Numbered from the stretch's first letter, positions 18,210 through 27,748 are shown. The stretch is DNA of 64,000 nt from Pseudomonas sp. GD03919 (GCF_029814935.1 NZ_CP104582.1:4464001-4528000); one strand, 5' to 3'. Notes: a model not told the origin generated them from the sequence alone. Program-made: numbers and translations.

Positions 18210-19417
18210 GCGTGTTTCTCCTGTTCGCCCATGTGGTGCATCACGGTTTGCATGTCCTTGTCGCCACGACCGGACAGGTTGATCACCATCAGGTGATCCT
18301 TGGGCAGCTTCGGTGCGCGCTTGAAGGCTTCGGCCAGCGCGTGGGCGCTTTCCAGGGCCGGGATGATGCCTTCCAGGCGGCAGCACTGGTGGAAGGCGGT
18401 GAGCGCTTCGTCATCGCTGATCGGCACGTATTCGACGCGCTTGATCTCGTGCAACCAGGCGTGTTCCGGGCCGACGCCGGGGTAGTCAAGGCCGGCGGAA
18501 ATCGAGTGGGCGTCGGTGATCTGGCCGTCCTCGTCCTGCAGCAGGAAGGTGCGGTTGCCGTGCAGCACGCCCGGCGCACCGCCCGCCATGCTCGCCGCAT
18601 GCTTGCCGGTGTCGACGCCGTGGCCAGCCGCTTCGACGCCGATGATCTGTACGCTCTGGTCATCGAGGAAGGGGTGGAACAGGCCAATGGCGTTGGAGCC
18701 ACCGCCAATGCAGGCCACCAGGGAGTCGGGCAGGCGCCCTTCCTTCTCGAGGATCTGCTCACGCACTTCGTTGCCGATTACCGACTGGAAGTCGCGCACC
18801 ATGGCCGGGTACGGGTGCGGGCCAGCGGCAGTACCGATCAGGTAGAAGGTGTTGTGGACGTTGGTCACCCAGTCGCGCAGCGCTTCGTTCATGGCGTCCT
18901 TGAGGGTACCGGTGCCGGCGGTGACCGGGATCACCTCGGCGCCGAGCAGCTTCATGCGGAAGACGTTGGCCTGCTGGCGGTCGATGTCGGTGGTGCCCAT
19001 GTACACCACGCACTGCATGCCGAAGCGCGCGGCCACGGTGGCGGTGGCCACACCATGCATGCCGGCGCCGGTCTCGGCGATGATGCGCTGCTTGCCCATG
19101 CGCTTGGCCAGGAGGATCTGGCCGATGCAGTTGTTGATCTTGTGTGCGCCGGTGTGGTTCAGGTCTTCACGCTTGAAGTAGATCTTCGCTCCACCGAAGT
19201 GCTCGCTCAGGCGCTCGGCGTAATAAAGAGGGGTAGCGCGACCAATGAAGTCGCGGTGGAAATAAGTGAGCTCTTCGAAGAAAGCCGGATCAGTCTTGGC
19301 CTTCTCGTATTCGGCGGCCAGCGAGTTGATCAGCGGCATCAGGGTTTCGGCGACGAACTGGCCGCCGAAGCGACCGAACAGGCCGCGAGCGTCTGGGCCG
19401 GTGCGAAATGAGGTCAT
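18206..19417 (-). CDS. trpB: Tryptophan synthase beta subunit
   Basis: 403 residues. The PLP lysine is K93 in HTGAHKINN, and the phosphate-binding GGGSNAIG loop is present. It joins indole with serine to form tryptophan. AGGAG precedes ATG 19417. It diverges from trpI, as in Pseudomonas where trpBA is activated by TrpI with indoleglycerol phosphate rather than repressed by TrpR; that mechanism is known from the genus and inferred here. Confidence 0.98.
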   Translation of the reverse strand: MTSFRTGPDARGLFGRFGGQFVAETLMPLINSLAAEYEKAKTDPAFFEELTYFHRDFIGRATPLYYAERLSEHFGGAKIYFKREDLNHTGAHKINNCIGQILLAKRMGKQRIIAETGAGMHGVATATVAARFGMQCVVYMGTTDIDRQQANVFRMKLLGAEVIPVTAGTGTLKDAMNEALRDWVTNVHNTFYLIGTAAGPHPYPAMVRDFQSVIGNEVREQILEKEGRLPDSLVACIGGGSNAIGLFHPFLDDQSVQIIGVEAAGHGVDTGKHAASMAGGAPGVLHGNRTFLLQDEDGQITDAHSISAGLDYPGVGPEHAWLHEIKRVEYVPISDDEALTAFHQCCRLEGIIPALESAHALAEAFKRAPKLPKDHLMVINLSGRGDKDMQTVMHHMGEQEKHA

Positions 19418-19541
19418 GGTGTGCTCCTTGTCGACAGCGTTTGGCTGGCAGGGCGAGTGAGTGATGAGGTCATTCTACCGCTGGCCGACGCGGAGAAAAG
19501 CGATTAGATTGCACTAAAACGTCAGAAAAAGTCACATAACT
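19418..19541. promoter_or_regulatory. Divergent trpI-trpBA control region
   Basis: This 124-bp gap separates the starts of trpB and trpI and contains a locally AT-rich stretch near 19495-19541. In Pseudomonas the equivalent region holds TrpI-binding sites and overlapping divergent promoters. I do not mark exact boxes because I cannot identify them with confidence. Confidence 0.6.
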
Positions 19542-20441
19542 ATGAGCCGAGAACTGCCCCCGCTCAACGCCTTGCGCGCCTTCGAGGCCGCTGCCCGCCT
19601 GCAAAGCATCAGCAAAGCCGGGGAAGAGCTGCATGTTACCCACGGCGCGATCAGCCGGCAGATTCGTGCACTGGAAGAACAGCTTGGCGTTAGCTTGTTC
19701 GACAAGGACGGGCGTGGCGTGAAACTCACCGATGCCGGGTTGCGTCTGCGTGATGTCAGCACCGAGTGCTTCGAGCGCCTGAGTAGCGTCTGCGCCACCC
19801 TGCGCCGTGAAACCGAAGATCGCCCCTTCGTGCTCGGCTGCTCGGGTAGCCTGCTGGCGCGCTGGTTCATTCCGCGCCTGGATCGCCTGCAGCGCGAGCT
19901 ACCGGAACTGCGCCTGCAACTGTCGGCCAGCCAGGGCGAGCTGGATCCGCGCAGCGCCGAGGTGGACGCCACCCTGCTGTTCGCCGACCCGCCGTGGCCT
20001 GCGGATATGCAGGTGTTCGAGCTGGCGCAAGAGCGCATCGGCCCGGTGCTCAGCCCGCGTTATGTCAATCATGCACAACTGAGCGCCGCCAGCGCCGACG
20101 CGCTGTATGCCGAGCCGCTGCTGCACACCACCTCGCGTCCGCAGGCCTGGCCGCAGTGGGCACAGGCGCAGGGACTGGCAGCTGAACGGCTGCAACTGGG
20201 ACAGGGTTTCGAACACCTCTATTACCTGCTGGAGGCAGCCGCTGCGGGTCTCGGCGTGGCCATCGCGCCACAGACATTGGTTGCCGACGACCTGCGCGCT
20301 GGCCGCCTGGTCGCGCCCTGGGGCTTCGTCGAAACCACGGGCAGTCTGGCGCTGTGGACACGCCGCACCGATCCGCGCAGCGAGCGCCTGGCGCAGTGGC
20401 TGCGTAAGGAGTTGGCAGACAGCGCGGCGCAGGTGCGTTAG
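19542..20441 (+). CDS. trpI: LysR-family activator of trpBA
   Basis: 299 residues, with an N-terminal helix-turn-helix ([38 protein letters not shown] region, residues about 7-45) and a GcvA-like effector domain. Divergent location next to trpBA is diagnostic for TrpI. It senses indoleglycerol phosphate in studied pseudomonads. Length and starts match the family; the ATG lies just after the short AT-rich region. Confidence 0.93.
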   Translation: MSRELPPLNALRAFEAAARLQSISKAGEELHVTHGAISRQIRALEEQLGVSLFDKDGRGVKLTDAGLRLRDVSTECFERLSSVCATLRRETEDRPFVLGCSGSLLARWFIPRLDRLQRELPELRLQLSASQGELDPRSAEVDATLLFADPPWPADMQVFELAQERIGPVLSPRYVNHAQLSAASADALYAEPLLHTTSRPQAWPQWAQAQGLAAERLQLGQGFEHLYYLLEAAAAGLGVAIAPQTLVADDLRAGRLVAPWGFVETTGSLALWTRRTDPRSERLAQWLRKELADSAAQVR

Positions 20442-20511
20442 CACGCGCTTATGAAACCCGTGCACGGCGGGCTAGTCTTAACAGGACCTTTCACACCACA
20501 GGAGCTTCATC

Positions 20512-20727
20512 ATGTCCGACCACCACACCTACAAGAAGATCGAAATCGTCGGCTCGTCGCGCACCAGCATCGAGGAAGCCATCGAAAATGCCCTGGCCGA
20601 ATGCGCCAAGAGCGTGCGCAACATGGACTGGTTCGAGGTGATCGACACCCGAGGCCACATCGAGAACGGCAAGGTGGGGCACTACCAGGTCACGCTCAAG
20701 GTCGGCTTTCGCCTGAGCGGTAGCTGA
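20512..20727 (+). CDS. Dodecin family flavin-binding protein
   Basis: 71 residues with the full dodecin pattern: YKKIEIVGSSRTSIEEAIENAL, the flavin-stacking tryptophan in NMDWFEV, and GHYQVTLKVGF at the end. Dodecins form hollow dodecamers that store or buffer riboflavin, FMN or FAD. AGGAG precedes ATG 20512. Confidence 0.95.
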   Translation: MSDHHTYKKIEIVGSSRTSIEEAIENALAECAKSVRNMDWFEVIDTRGHIENGKVGHYQVTLKVGFRLSGS

Positions 20728-20836
20728 CAGCCACTCAGACGCAAGGCTGTGCCGCCGCGCACAGCGACGAGGGCTGTCGCTGGCGAGGTGTGCTCGATTC
20801 GGGCAAGCTGCGCGGGCCAATTCAGGGAGGAATGCC

Positions 20837-21385
20837 ATGTTCAGACTCGTGCTGCTGCTCAGCCTGCTCGCGCTCGCGGGCTGCGTCGACAACGAACCAC
20901 CTCTCGCCGAGGAGCGCCGACTGCTGCTCAGTGGTGAGGATTTCGCCGCTTACGAGGCCCCGGATGAGGGGCGCTACGAGAAGTTGGTGACCTACGCTGC
21001 GCGCAGCATCGACCTCAGTTTCGAGAGCGAGGGCAGCGACTGGTTCTACCTTTACAGCGGTGTCTCTCTCTACCCGCGCGCCGGTGATGCCTTGATGACC
21101 AGCTACGCCGAGACGTTCGGCGCCTCGTTCGGCCTGCGTGACAGCGGGCTGGCCAGCCGTGCCAGCCTCAAGCTGCTGACTCAGGACGGTGAGCCGGTGG
21201 GCAACCTGTTCTATGCCACGGTCGGCAACAAATCGATGTTCACCATTTTCACCGGCGTGTACTTCGAACAGGCCGAGGACTTCGAGGCATTCATCGCGCC
21301 CAAGCTGCTGGCGTTGCGCGAATACCAGCACAGCGATCCGTTGCTGAGTTGGACGAGCGACAAACTGGGGTTTGGCGCCGACTGA
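20837..21385 (+). CDS. Conserved lipoprotein of unknown function
   Basis: 182 residues with a lipoprotein signal peptide ending LLALAGC (lipidated Cys at residue 16). Asp at position +2 is absent or uncertain (C-V-D), so outer-membrane sorting is plausible. The mature part is soluble and acidic with no motif I recognise. GGAGG at 20825-20829 supports the start. It may be cotranscribed with the dodecin gene but the gap is 109 bp. Confidence 0.85.
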   Translation: MFRLVLLLSLLALAGCVDNEPPLAEERRLLLSGEDFAAYEAPDEGRYEKLVTYAARSIDLSFESEGSDWFYLYSGVSLYPRAGDALMTSYAETFGASFGLRDSGLASRASLKLLTQDGEPVGNLFYATVGNKSMFTIFTGVYFEQAEDFEAFIAPKLLALREYQHSDPLLSWTSDKLGFGAD

Positions 21386-21406
21386 ACGGCCCTGACTTCG
21401 CGGCGA

Positions 21407-22636
21407 TCAGCCGAAGAACCAGTAGCACACGCCGATGGCGGCGATGATCCCGGCAGCATCGGCGACCAGGGCGCAGCCCACGGCGTGGCGGGCGCGCTGC
21501 AGGCCGACCGCACCGAAGTACACCGCCAGCACGTAGAACGTCGTTTCGGTACTGCCCTGCACCGTCGCCGCAACCAGCGCCGGGAAGCTGTCGACGCCGA
21601 AGTTCTCCATGGTTTCGATCAGCATGGCGCGCGCGGCACCGCCGGAGAAGGGTTTTATCAGCGCAGTGGGCAGGGCGTCGACGAAGCGGGTATCCCAGCC
21701 CAGCGCTTCGATCAACCAGCGAATGCCGTCGAGGCCGAAATCCAGCGCGCCGGATGCGCGTAGAACGCCGATGGCGCAGAGCATGGCGACCAGATACGGC
21801 AGCAGGCTCTTGGCCACGTCGAAGCCTTCCTTGGCACCGTCGATGAAGCTCTCGTACACCGCCACCTTGCGCAGCGCGCCGACCACCAGAAACATCAGGA
21901 TCAAGCCGAACAGGGTGAGGTTACCGAGCAGCGATGACAGCGCCGCCAGCGCCGTGGCGCTCATGCCGGCGAGCAGGGCCATGAAACCGCCGAGTAGCAG
22001 CGCGGTGGGAATCAGGTAGGCCAGCACCACTGGGTCCCACAAACGCAGGCGCTGCATCACCGATACCGCCAGCAGGCCTGCCAGGGTCGACGCGCTGGTC
22101 GCCAGCAGGATCGGCAGAAATACCAGGGTGGGATCTGCAGCACCTTGCTGCACGCGGTACATGAAGATCGATACCGGCAGTAGGGTCAGCGAGGAGGTGT
22201 TGAGTACTAGGAACAGGATCTGTGCATTGCTCGCCGTGGTGGCGCTGGGGTTGAGATCCTGCAAGGCGCGCATGGCCTTGAGGCCGATGGGCGTGGCAGC
22301 GTTGTCCAGACCCAAGCCGTTGGCGGCGAAGTTCATGCTGATCAGCCCCAACGCTGGATGGCCGCGTGGCACTTCCGGCATCAGGCGGGCGAACAATGGG
22401 CCCAGCATGCGTGCGAGCAGATCCACCAGCCCGGCCTTCTCGGCGATGCGCAGTAGCCCCAGCCAGAGTGTCAGGGTGCCGAACAGCACCACCATCAGCT
22501 CCACCGAGAGCTTGGCCATGGCGAACAGGCTTTCGACCATTGCGCCGAACACGGCTGCATCACCGCCAATCAGCCAGCGTGCCAGAGCGGCAGCGGCTCC
22601 CAGCAGAAAAAAGCTCAGCCACAGGCCATTGAGCAT
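21407..22636 (-). CDS. SpmA/SpmB-like fused nucleoside recognition (Gate) domain membrane protein
   Basis: 409 residues with about ten membrane segments in two similar halves: the first resembles SpmA (MNFAANGLGLDNAATPIGLKAM) and the second SpmB (GAKEGFDVAKSLLPYLVAMLCAI, KPFSGGAARAMLIETM, VQGSTETTFYVLAVYFG). In Bacillus the two are separate spore maturation proteins. This organism is not expected to sporulate, so the protein presumably has another transport role. It converges with the lipoprotein gene. Confidence 0.88.
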   Translation of the reverse strand: MLNGLWLSFFLLGAAAALARWLIGGDAAVFGAMVESLFAMAKLSVELMVVLFGTLTLWLGLLRIAEKAGLVDLLARMLGPLFARLMPEVPRGHPALGLISMNFAANGLGLDNAATPIGLKAMRALQDLNPSATTASNAQILFLVLNTSSLTLLPVSIFMYRVQQGAADPTLVFLPILLATSASTLAGLLAVSVMQRLRLWDPVVLAYLIPTALLLGGFMALLAGMSATALAALSSLLGNLTLFGLILMFLVVGALRKVAVYESFIDGAKEGFDVAKSLLPYLVAMLCAIGVLRASGALDFGLDGIRWLIEALGWDTRFVDALPTALIKPFSGGAARAMLIETMENFGVDSFPALVAATVQGSTETTFYVLAVYFGAVGLQRARHAVGCALVADAAGIIAAIGVCYWFFG

Positions 22637-22794
22637 TGCGATCCCCCTAGATTGGCAGGCAACGCCTTCCCTGATCGCCTTCTCCCTGAGGAAGAAGATG
22701 GCGCGAAGCGCCAGATGAAGGAGGGCATGCCGTTATGGCGGGGGATGATAACGTGCCGGCGGTGTCTGTGGGACAGCCGGCAAACTGCCGTCAC

Positions 22795-23256
22795 TCAATA
22801 CCAGTTCGGATCGTTTCGCAGCTGCTCCATGAGCATCTGCCGAATTTCCTCATCCGGGCCGCCCAGCCAGCGCAAGGTGACGTGCTCACTGGGTACGCGA
22901 TCTTCCGGCAGGCCATCCGGCACCTGCACATACAGCGCATAGGCGTCATCGCTCTCCCACTCGAAAGCGACATAGAGGCGCTGGCTGAAGCAACGCTGCG
23001 CTTCGCAGACCTGGCCGACCAGGTAGCGATCACTGTCGGCTTCCACGGCCTGCATCGGGGTGGACAGGCCACTGAGGTTGATCAGCCAGTCCGGCAGGCG
23101 CTCTTCGTCTTGCACCAAATCCTGCCAGGCCTGGCGATACTCGGCGTTGCCGGCCAGCAACTCGCCCGGCTGGAAACTGGCGTCGCGGTCGGCGGCCTGA
23201 GCCGCCAGGGCGCCGCCCAGCAGCAGGGCGGCGGCGATGGGGTAAATCGACTTCAT
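22795..23256 (-). CDS. Ivy-family (inhibitor of vertebrate lysozyme) periplasmic protein with altered loop
   Basis: 153 residues, close to the Ivy family length, with a signal peptide ending LAAQAA near residue 22. The fold signature is visible: YRQAWQDLV, LPDWLINLSG, YLVGQVCEAQRC and QRLYVAFEW. In characterised Ivy proteins the inhibitory loop between the two cysteines is CKPHDC, whose His enters the lysozyme active site. Here C84-E-A-Q-R-C89 keeps the disulfide spacing but lacks that His, so C-type lysozyme inhibition is doubtful. ATG 23256 is preceded by GGGAGGTG, a strong ribosome binding site. Confidence 0.8.
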   Translation of the reverse strand: MKSIYPIAAALLLGGALAAQAADRDASFQPGELLAGNAEYRQAWQDLVQDEERLPDWLINLSGLSTPMQAVEADSDRYLVGQVCEAQRCFSQRLYVAFEWESDDAYALYVQVPDGLPEDRVPSEHVTLRWLGGPDEEIRQMLMEQLRNDPNWY

Positions 23257-23269
23257 CAATGACACCTCC

Positions 23270-23434
23270 CTACAGGCGCGGGCGACGGCCCATGACGAAC
23301 GAGACGATGAACAGCACCAGGAACACCACGAAAAGAATCTTGGCGATGCCTGCGGCGGTGCCGGCGATACCACCGAAGCCCAGTACGGCGGCGATGATGG
23401 CGATGATCAGGAATGTGACTGCCCAACTCAGCAT
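23270..23434 (-). CDS. DUF1328 small membrane protein
   Basis: 54 residues: [20 protein letters not shown], then a [19 protein letters not shown] segment and a short basic tail. Two membrane helices separated by a glycine-rich turn are the hallmark of the DUF1328 (YtjA-like) family, whose function is unknown. GAGGAG precedes ATG 23434. It lies 13 bp upstream of the Ivy-like gene on the same strand, so the two form a likely envelope-stress operon (inference). Confidence 0.92.
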   Translation of the reverse strand: MLSWAVTFLIIAIIAAVLGFGGIAGTAAGIAKILFVVFLVLFIVSFVMGRRPRL

Positions 23435-23826
23435 GGTCGTTCTCCTCGATGGATCAGTGGTCAATGGCCCTGGCAGGCCATGACCTTGCGCATTACTCGG
23501 GTTCATAGGCGGATGGCTGAAAGTCCGGCTATCCGTACCGGTCGCTCCTGACCGGCTGCCTGAGGACAATGTTGCAGAGCCCGTGCCAGGCCTGAAATTT
23601 AGATAAATTCCTTTTAAATCATCGAGTTGAAAATTATCGAGAAGAGGTAAGGGCGGGCATCCTGCCCGAATGGCACTGGCCTGATCGTGCGTTTTGCCCG
23701 ATCAGTCACCGGCCACGGCTCGCCAGAGTGGTCGCCCGCCGACTGCACAGTCGGTATACTCGTCGCGCCCGCGTGTCATGCGGGTTCCGCGCTCAGAACA
23801 ACAACCGCGCCACGAGCCTCGAAAGC

Positions 23827-24231
23827 ATGAACGACTACGAACAGGAAGACCCTATTCCCCAGGGCGACCTTGCCCTGCAGATCACCGCGCTGCCGCGTGA
23901 GACCAATGGTTTCGGGGATATCTATGGCGGTTGGCTGGTATCGCAGATGGACCTGGCCGGCACGGCCATGGCCAGCAAGATCGCCGGTGGCCGCGTCGCC
24001 ACTGTCGCCATCGACCGCATGGCCTTCCTCGTGCCGGTGGCCGTGGGAGCGCAGCTGTCCTTCTACACCCAGGCGCTGGAGATTGGCCGCAGCTCGATCC
24101 AGATGATGGTCGAGGTGTGGAGCGACGATCCGCTGTCCAATGAATGGCGCAAGGTCACCGAAGCGGTATTCGTCTTCGTCGCCATCGACGGCAGCGGCCG
24201 CACCCGCCCGGTGCCGCCGCGGCGCGGCTGA
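23827..24231 (+). CDS. YciA-type hotdog acyl-CoA thioesterase
   Basis: 134 residues with the hotdog thioesterase pattern: IPQGDLALQITALPRETNGFGDIYGGWLVSQMDLAG (residues about 9-45, including the N and G-D-I-Y-G-G active-site region) and the VAIDRMAFLVPV strand. It hydrolyses acyl-CoA thioesters in the cytoplasm; chain-length preference is unknown. ATG 23827 starts the family-like sequence; an upstream in-frame start at 23728 adds unrelated residues. Confidence 0.9.
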   Translation: MNDYEQEDPIPQGDLALQITALPRETNGFGDIYGGWLVSQMDLAGTAMASKIAGGRVATVAIDRMAFLVPVAVGAQLSFYTQALEIGRSSIQMMVEVWSDDPLSNEWRKVTEAVFVFVAIDGSGRTRPVPPRRG

Positions 24232-24266
24232 GCCGAGCAGATAGCTTTCGGCAATATCCTGTAACG

Positions 24267-24463
24267 AAAGCGCCGACCCTGAGGCTAATGCCAGTCAGTT
24301 AAGCCGTTGCACTCGATCTTTGTAGGAGCCGGCTTGCCGGCGATCCGCCATAAAAAGCATCGCCAGCAAGCTGGCTCCTACGAAAAGCGCCCCCTCTACT
24401 GCAAGTAGGAGGGGGTGGTGACGAACTTATCTGATCAGCACTAGCCCTGAGGCCGGCGTTTTT
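24267..24463. terminator. Intrinsic terminator split by a MITE-like element
   Basis: The 5' arm AAAGCGCCG (24267-24275) and the 3' arm CGGCGTTTT (24454-24462) form a terminator stem once the element at 24285-24444 and one copy of CCCTGAGG are removed; the restored loop is ACCCTGAGGC. It lies between the thioesterase gene and the convergent TRAP binding-protein gene. Whether it still terminates is unknown. Confidence 0.75.
24285..24444. mobile_element. MITE-like element, copy 1 (inverse orientation to the 58-kb copies)
   Basis: 160 bp with no coding capacity. The ends read CTAATGCCAGTCAGTTAAG at left and CTTATCTGATCAGCACTAG at right, imperfect inverted repeats of each other. The centre holds a GTAGGAGCCGGCTTGCCGGC-type hairpin. 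It is flanked by a perfect 8-bp direct repeat CCCTGAGG (24277-24284 and 24445-24452), the mark of transposition. Reverse-complemented, it is nearly identical to 57826-57984 and 57993-58152. A transposase acting in trans is required; none is visible here. Confidence 0.88.
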
Positions 24464-24488
24464 CCGTGTGCCTGAAACCCGTTGGGGA

Positions 24489-25589
24489 TCAGCCGCGGAT
24501 GTTGTAGATGTCTTTCTCGTTGCTTTCCGCGTAGTCGTACAGGCGTTGCAGGTAGGCCTTCTGCTGTTCCCAGACCTTCTTCGCGACCGGGTCGGCGTTG
24601 GCCGAGGCCTCGACCACTTCGGCCGCCACTTCCTTCAAGCGGGCCAGCACTTCATCCGGCAGGCGGCGTACTTCCACACCGTCGGCCTTGAGTTGCTCCA
24701 TGGCTTCCATGTTCTTGGCGTTGTAGTCATCGAGCATGTCGCCGTTGACGTCGCGGGCAGCGGCGCGAACGATGGCCTGCAGATCCGGCGGCAGGGTTTC
24801 CCAGGCCTTCAGATTGACGTCCAGCTCGAACAGTACGCTGGGCTCCTGCCAGCCCGGGGTGTAGTAGTACTTGGCTGCCTTGTGCAGACCCAGGGCCAGG
24901 TCGTTGTATGGGCCGATCCATTCAGTGGCGTCGATGGCACCGGTCTGCATGGCGGTGAAGATCTCACCGGCCGGCATGTTGACCACGGTACCGCCCATCT
25001 TGGTCAGCACTTCGCCGCCCAGGCCAGGGGTACGCATCTTCAGGCCCTTGAAGTCATCGACCGAGTTCATTTCCTTGTTGAACCAGCCTGCGGTTTGCAC
25101 ACCGGTGTTGCCGCAGGCCATCGGCAGCACGCCGAACGGCTTGTACACCTCTTCCCACAGCTGCTGACCGCCACCGCGATGCAGCCAGGCGTTCATTTCC
25201 TGAGCATTGGGGCCGAATGGCGAGGCGCAGAAGAACTGGGCGGCCGGCACCTTGCCTTTCCAGTAGTACGGCGCGCCGTGACCCATTTCGGCGGTACCGC
25301 GGGAGACTGCATCGAACACTTCCAGTGCCGGCACCAGCTCGCCTGCTGCATACACCTTGACCTTCAGGCGGCCGTTGCTCATTTCATCGACCAGCTTGGC
25401 GAAGCGCTCGGCTCCCACGCCGACGCCCGGGAAGTTTTTCGGCCAGGAGGTGACCATCTTCCAGTTGAAGGTTTGGGAACTCGAACCCTCTTGAGGTGCT
25501 GCGGCGCTCTTGGCATCTTCCTTACAGCCGGCCAGGGCGGTTGCGGCAAGGCCTACGCCCGCGGCGGCGAGTATGTCGCGACGTTTCAT
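24489..25589 (-). CDS. TRAP transporter substrate-binding protein (DctP family, TakP-like)
   Basis: 366 residues. The N-terminus M-K-R-R-D-I-L followed by a hydrophobic stretch and LAGC (Cys22) combines a twin-arginine-like motif with a lipobox, so it may be a Tat-exported lipoprotein. The mature part matches the DctP fold with features of the TakP/lactate-binding branch (WPKNFPGVGVGAERFAKLV, HGAPYYWKGK, GLKMRTPGLGG, TEWIGPYNDLALGLHKAAKY). That branch binds 2-oxo or 2-hydroxy acids, often with a cation. The ATG at 25589 is chosen over 25658, which would push the signal peptide inward. It diverges from the two membrane subunits. Confidence 0.92.
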   Translation of the reverse strand: MKRRDILAAAGVGLAATALAGCKEDAKSAAAPQEGSSSQTFNWKMVTSWPKNFPGVGVGAERFAKLVDEMSNGRLKVKVYAAGELVPALEVFDAVSRGTAEMGHGAPYYWKGKVPAAQFFCASPFGPNAQEMNAWLHRGGGQQLWEEVYKPFGVLPMACGNTGVQTAGWFNKEMNSVDDFKGLKMRTPGLGGEVLTKMGGTVVNMPAGEIFTAMQTGAIDATEWIGPYNDLALGLHKAAKYYYTPGWQEPSVLFELDVNLKAWETLPPDLQAIVRAAARDVNGDMLDDYNAKNMEAMEQLKADGVEVRRLPDEVLARLKEVAAEVVEASANADPVAKKVWEQQKAYLQRLYDYAESNEKDIYNIRG

Positions 25590-25833
25590 GCAATGCTCCT
25601 TCTTGTTGTATTGGTCTTGCCACGGGATCGCCGAAGGTAGACCGGACGTGAATAACATAGGGGGTCGTGACCTACAAGCCTAGCTACTACGACTAAAGTT
25701 TTACGGGCATTGCTGCATGACCGCAGGCCTGCCTAGAATCGCCGGCCTGCGCCCCACAAGGACACGGGTGGCGTGATATGCAGCCAACAGGTTCGCTGTC
25801 CTGTCTCCTACTCATAACGATAAAGGACTCACT

Positions 25834-26379
25834 ATGTCCGACAAGCCTTCATTTCCCCTCGCTCTTGCATACCTGATCGATGCCCTCAACAGCTGGTTTG
25901 GCAAGGCCTGCGCCTGGCTGACGGTTTTTCTGGTAATCGGCACCGCTGTCGTCGTGGTGCTGCGCTACGGCTTCGGCATCGGCGCCACGGCCCTGCAAGA
26001 GGCGGTGCTCTACGCGCATGCACTGGTGTTCATGGGTGCAGCGGCCTGGGTGCTGCAACGCAACGGACACGTGCGTGTGGACATCTTCTACCAGAAGTTC
26101 AGCGGCCGCCGTCAGGCGCTGGTCGAGATCTTCGGTAATCTGCTGTTCCTGCTGCCGGTCGCGCTGTTCCTCGGTTGGGCCAGTTGGGATTACGTCAGCA
26201 ACGCCTGGTCGACTTTCGAAGCGTCCAGCGAATCTGGCGGCCTCAAGTTCGTCTACCTGCAGAAAAGCATCATCCTGGTGCTGGTCATCAGCCTGGTTCT
26301 GCAAGGTGTCTCCAATCTGATCAAGGCGCTCTACGTCATCACTGGCCGCCTGCCTGCTCCGGAGGTGAAACATGGCTGA
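25834..26379 (+). CDS. TRAP transporter small permease (DctQ family)
   Basis: 181 residues with four membrane segments and the DctQ pattern (ALQEAVLYAHALVFMGAAAW, RNGHVRVDIFYQ). It partners with the large subunit and the binding protein encoded divergently. AAAGGA lies before ATG 25834. Its stop overlaps the start of the large subunit gene by 8 bp, indicating coupled translation. The 244-bp divergent gap upstream holds the promoters of both units. Confidence 0.92.
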   Translation: MSDKPSFPLALAYLIDALNSWFGKACAWLTVFLVIGTAVVVVLRYGFGIGATALQEAVLYAHALVFMGAAAWVLQRNGHVRVDIFYQKFSGRRQALVEIFGNLLFLLPVALFLGWASWDYVSNAWSTFEASSESGGLKFVYLQKSIILVLVISLVLQGVSNLIKALYVITGRLPAPEVKHG

Positions 26380-27748
26380 GTTGATGTCGATTCTGCTGTT
26401 CATCGGTATTTGTATGGCCTTGATGGCCGGTTATCCGGTGGCGTTCACCCTGGCGGGCGTATCTCTGCTGTTCGCGGGTGTAGGTGTACTGACCGGCACC
26501 TTCGATGCGGGTTATCTCAGCGCACTGCCCAACCGCCTGTTCGGCATCATGAACAACCAGACCATGCTGGCCGTGCCGCTGTTCGTGTTCATGGGGGTGA
26601 TGCTGGAACGATCACGGGTAGCCGAGGATCTGCTCGAGTCCATGTCGCGCCTGTTCGGCACGCTGCGTGGTGGCCTGGCGATCTCGGTGTGCGTGGTCGG
26701 CGCCCTGCTGGCAGCGAGCACCGGTATCGTTGGTGCCACCGTGGTAACCATGGGTCTGCTGGCGCTGCCAACCATGCTCCGTCGCGGCTATGACCCAGCC
26801 ATCTCCACCGGCACCCTGGCCGCCACCGGCACCCTGGGACAGATTATTCCGCCGTCGATCGTACTGGTGCTGCTGGGTGACGTGATGTCCAGCGCCTATC
26901 AGCAGGCGCAGCTGAAGATGGGTATCTTCTCGCCCAAGACCGTGTCGGTCGGTGACCTGTTCGTCGGTGCGCTGCTGCCGGGCCTGCTGCTGGTTGGCCT
27001 GTACATCGTGTACATCATCGTGGTTGCCGTCGTGCAGCCGAAGAAGCTGCCGGCCATGTCCAAGGAAGAACTGGGCGATGTCGAGTGGGGCCGCCTGCTC
27101 AAGGCACTGGTGCCGCCGATGCTGCTGATTGGCGCCGTGCTCGGTTCGATCCTCGCCGGTTACGCCACGCCGACCGAAGCCGCTGCCCTGGGCGCTGTCG
27201 GCGCCATGCTGCTGGCTTTCAGCAAAGGCAAGCTGAACTTCGGCCAGCTCAAGGAAGTGGCCTACGGCACCACCGAAATCAGTGCCATGGTCTTCATGAT
27301 CCTGATCGGCGCGTCGCTGTTCTCCCTGGTGTTCCGCGGCTTCGGCGGTGAGGCGCTGATCGAGGATGTGTTCGCCCAGCTGCCAGGTGGTGTGCTCGGC
27401 GCGTTCTTCCTGGTGATGGTGGTGATCTTCCTGCTCGGCTTCATCCTCGACTTCATCGAGATCACCTTCGTGGTGGTGCCGATCGTCGGGCCGGTGCTGC
27501 TGGCCATGGGGCTCGATCCGATCTGGCTGGGCGTGATGATCGCACTCAACCTGCAAACCTCCTTCCTCACTCCGCCATTCGGCTTCGCGCTGTTCTATCT
27601 GCGTGGAGTGACACCGGCGAGCATTCCCACCAGTACCATCTACAAAGGTGTGGTGCCGTTTATCCTGATCCAGATTCTGCTGCTGGTGATCGCCTATATC
27701 TTCCCAGGGCTGATCACCTGGCTGCCGGAGCAGGTCTACGGCAAGTAA
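26372..27748 (+). CDS. TRAP transporter large permease (DctM family)
   Basis: 458 residues with twelve or more membrane segments, including PNRLFGIMNNQTMLAVPLFVF-type and GTLAATGTLGQIIPPSIVLV motifs of the DctM/SiaM family and NLQTSFLTPPFGFALFYLRG near the end. It is the ion-coupled transport channel. The likely cargo, from the TakP-like binding protein, is a small organic acid. A terminator follows directly. Confidence 0.95.
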   Translation: MAELMSILLFIGICMALMAGYPVAFTLAGVSLLFAGVGVLTGTFDAGYLSALPNRLFGIMNNQTMLAVPLFVFMGVMLERSRVAEDLLESMSRLFGTLRGGLAISVCVVGALLAASTGIVGATVVTMGLLALPTMLRRGYDPAISTGTLAATGTLGQIIPPSIVLVLLGDVMSSAYQQAQLKMGIFSPKTVSVGDLFVGALLPGLLLVGLYIVYIIVVAVVQPKKLPAMSKEELGDVEWGRLLKALVPPMLLIGAVLGSILAGYATPTEAAALGAVGAMLLAFSKGKLNFGQLKEVAYGTTEISAMVFMILIGASLFSLVFRGFGGEALIEDVFAQLPGGVLGAFFLVMVVIFLLGFILDFIEITFVVVPIVGPVLLAMGLDPIWLGVMIALNLQTSFLTPPFGFALFYLRGVTPASIPTSTIYKGVVPFILIQILLLVIAYIFPGLITWLPEQVYGK

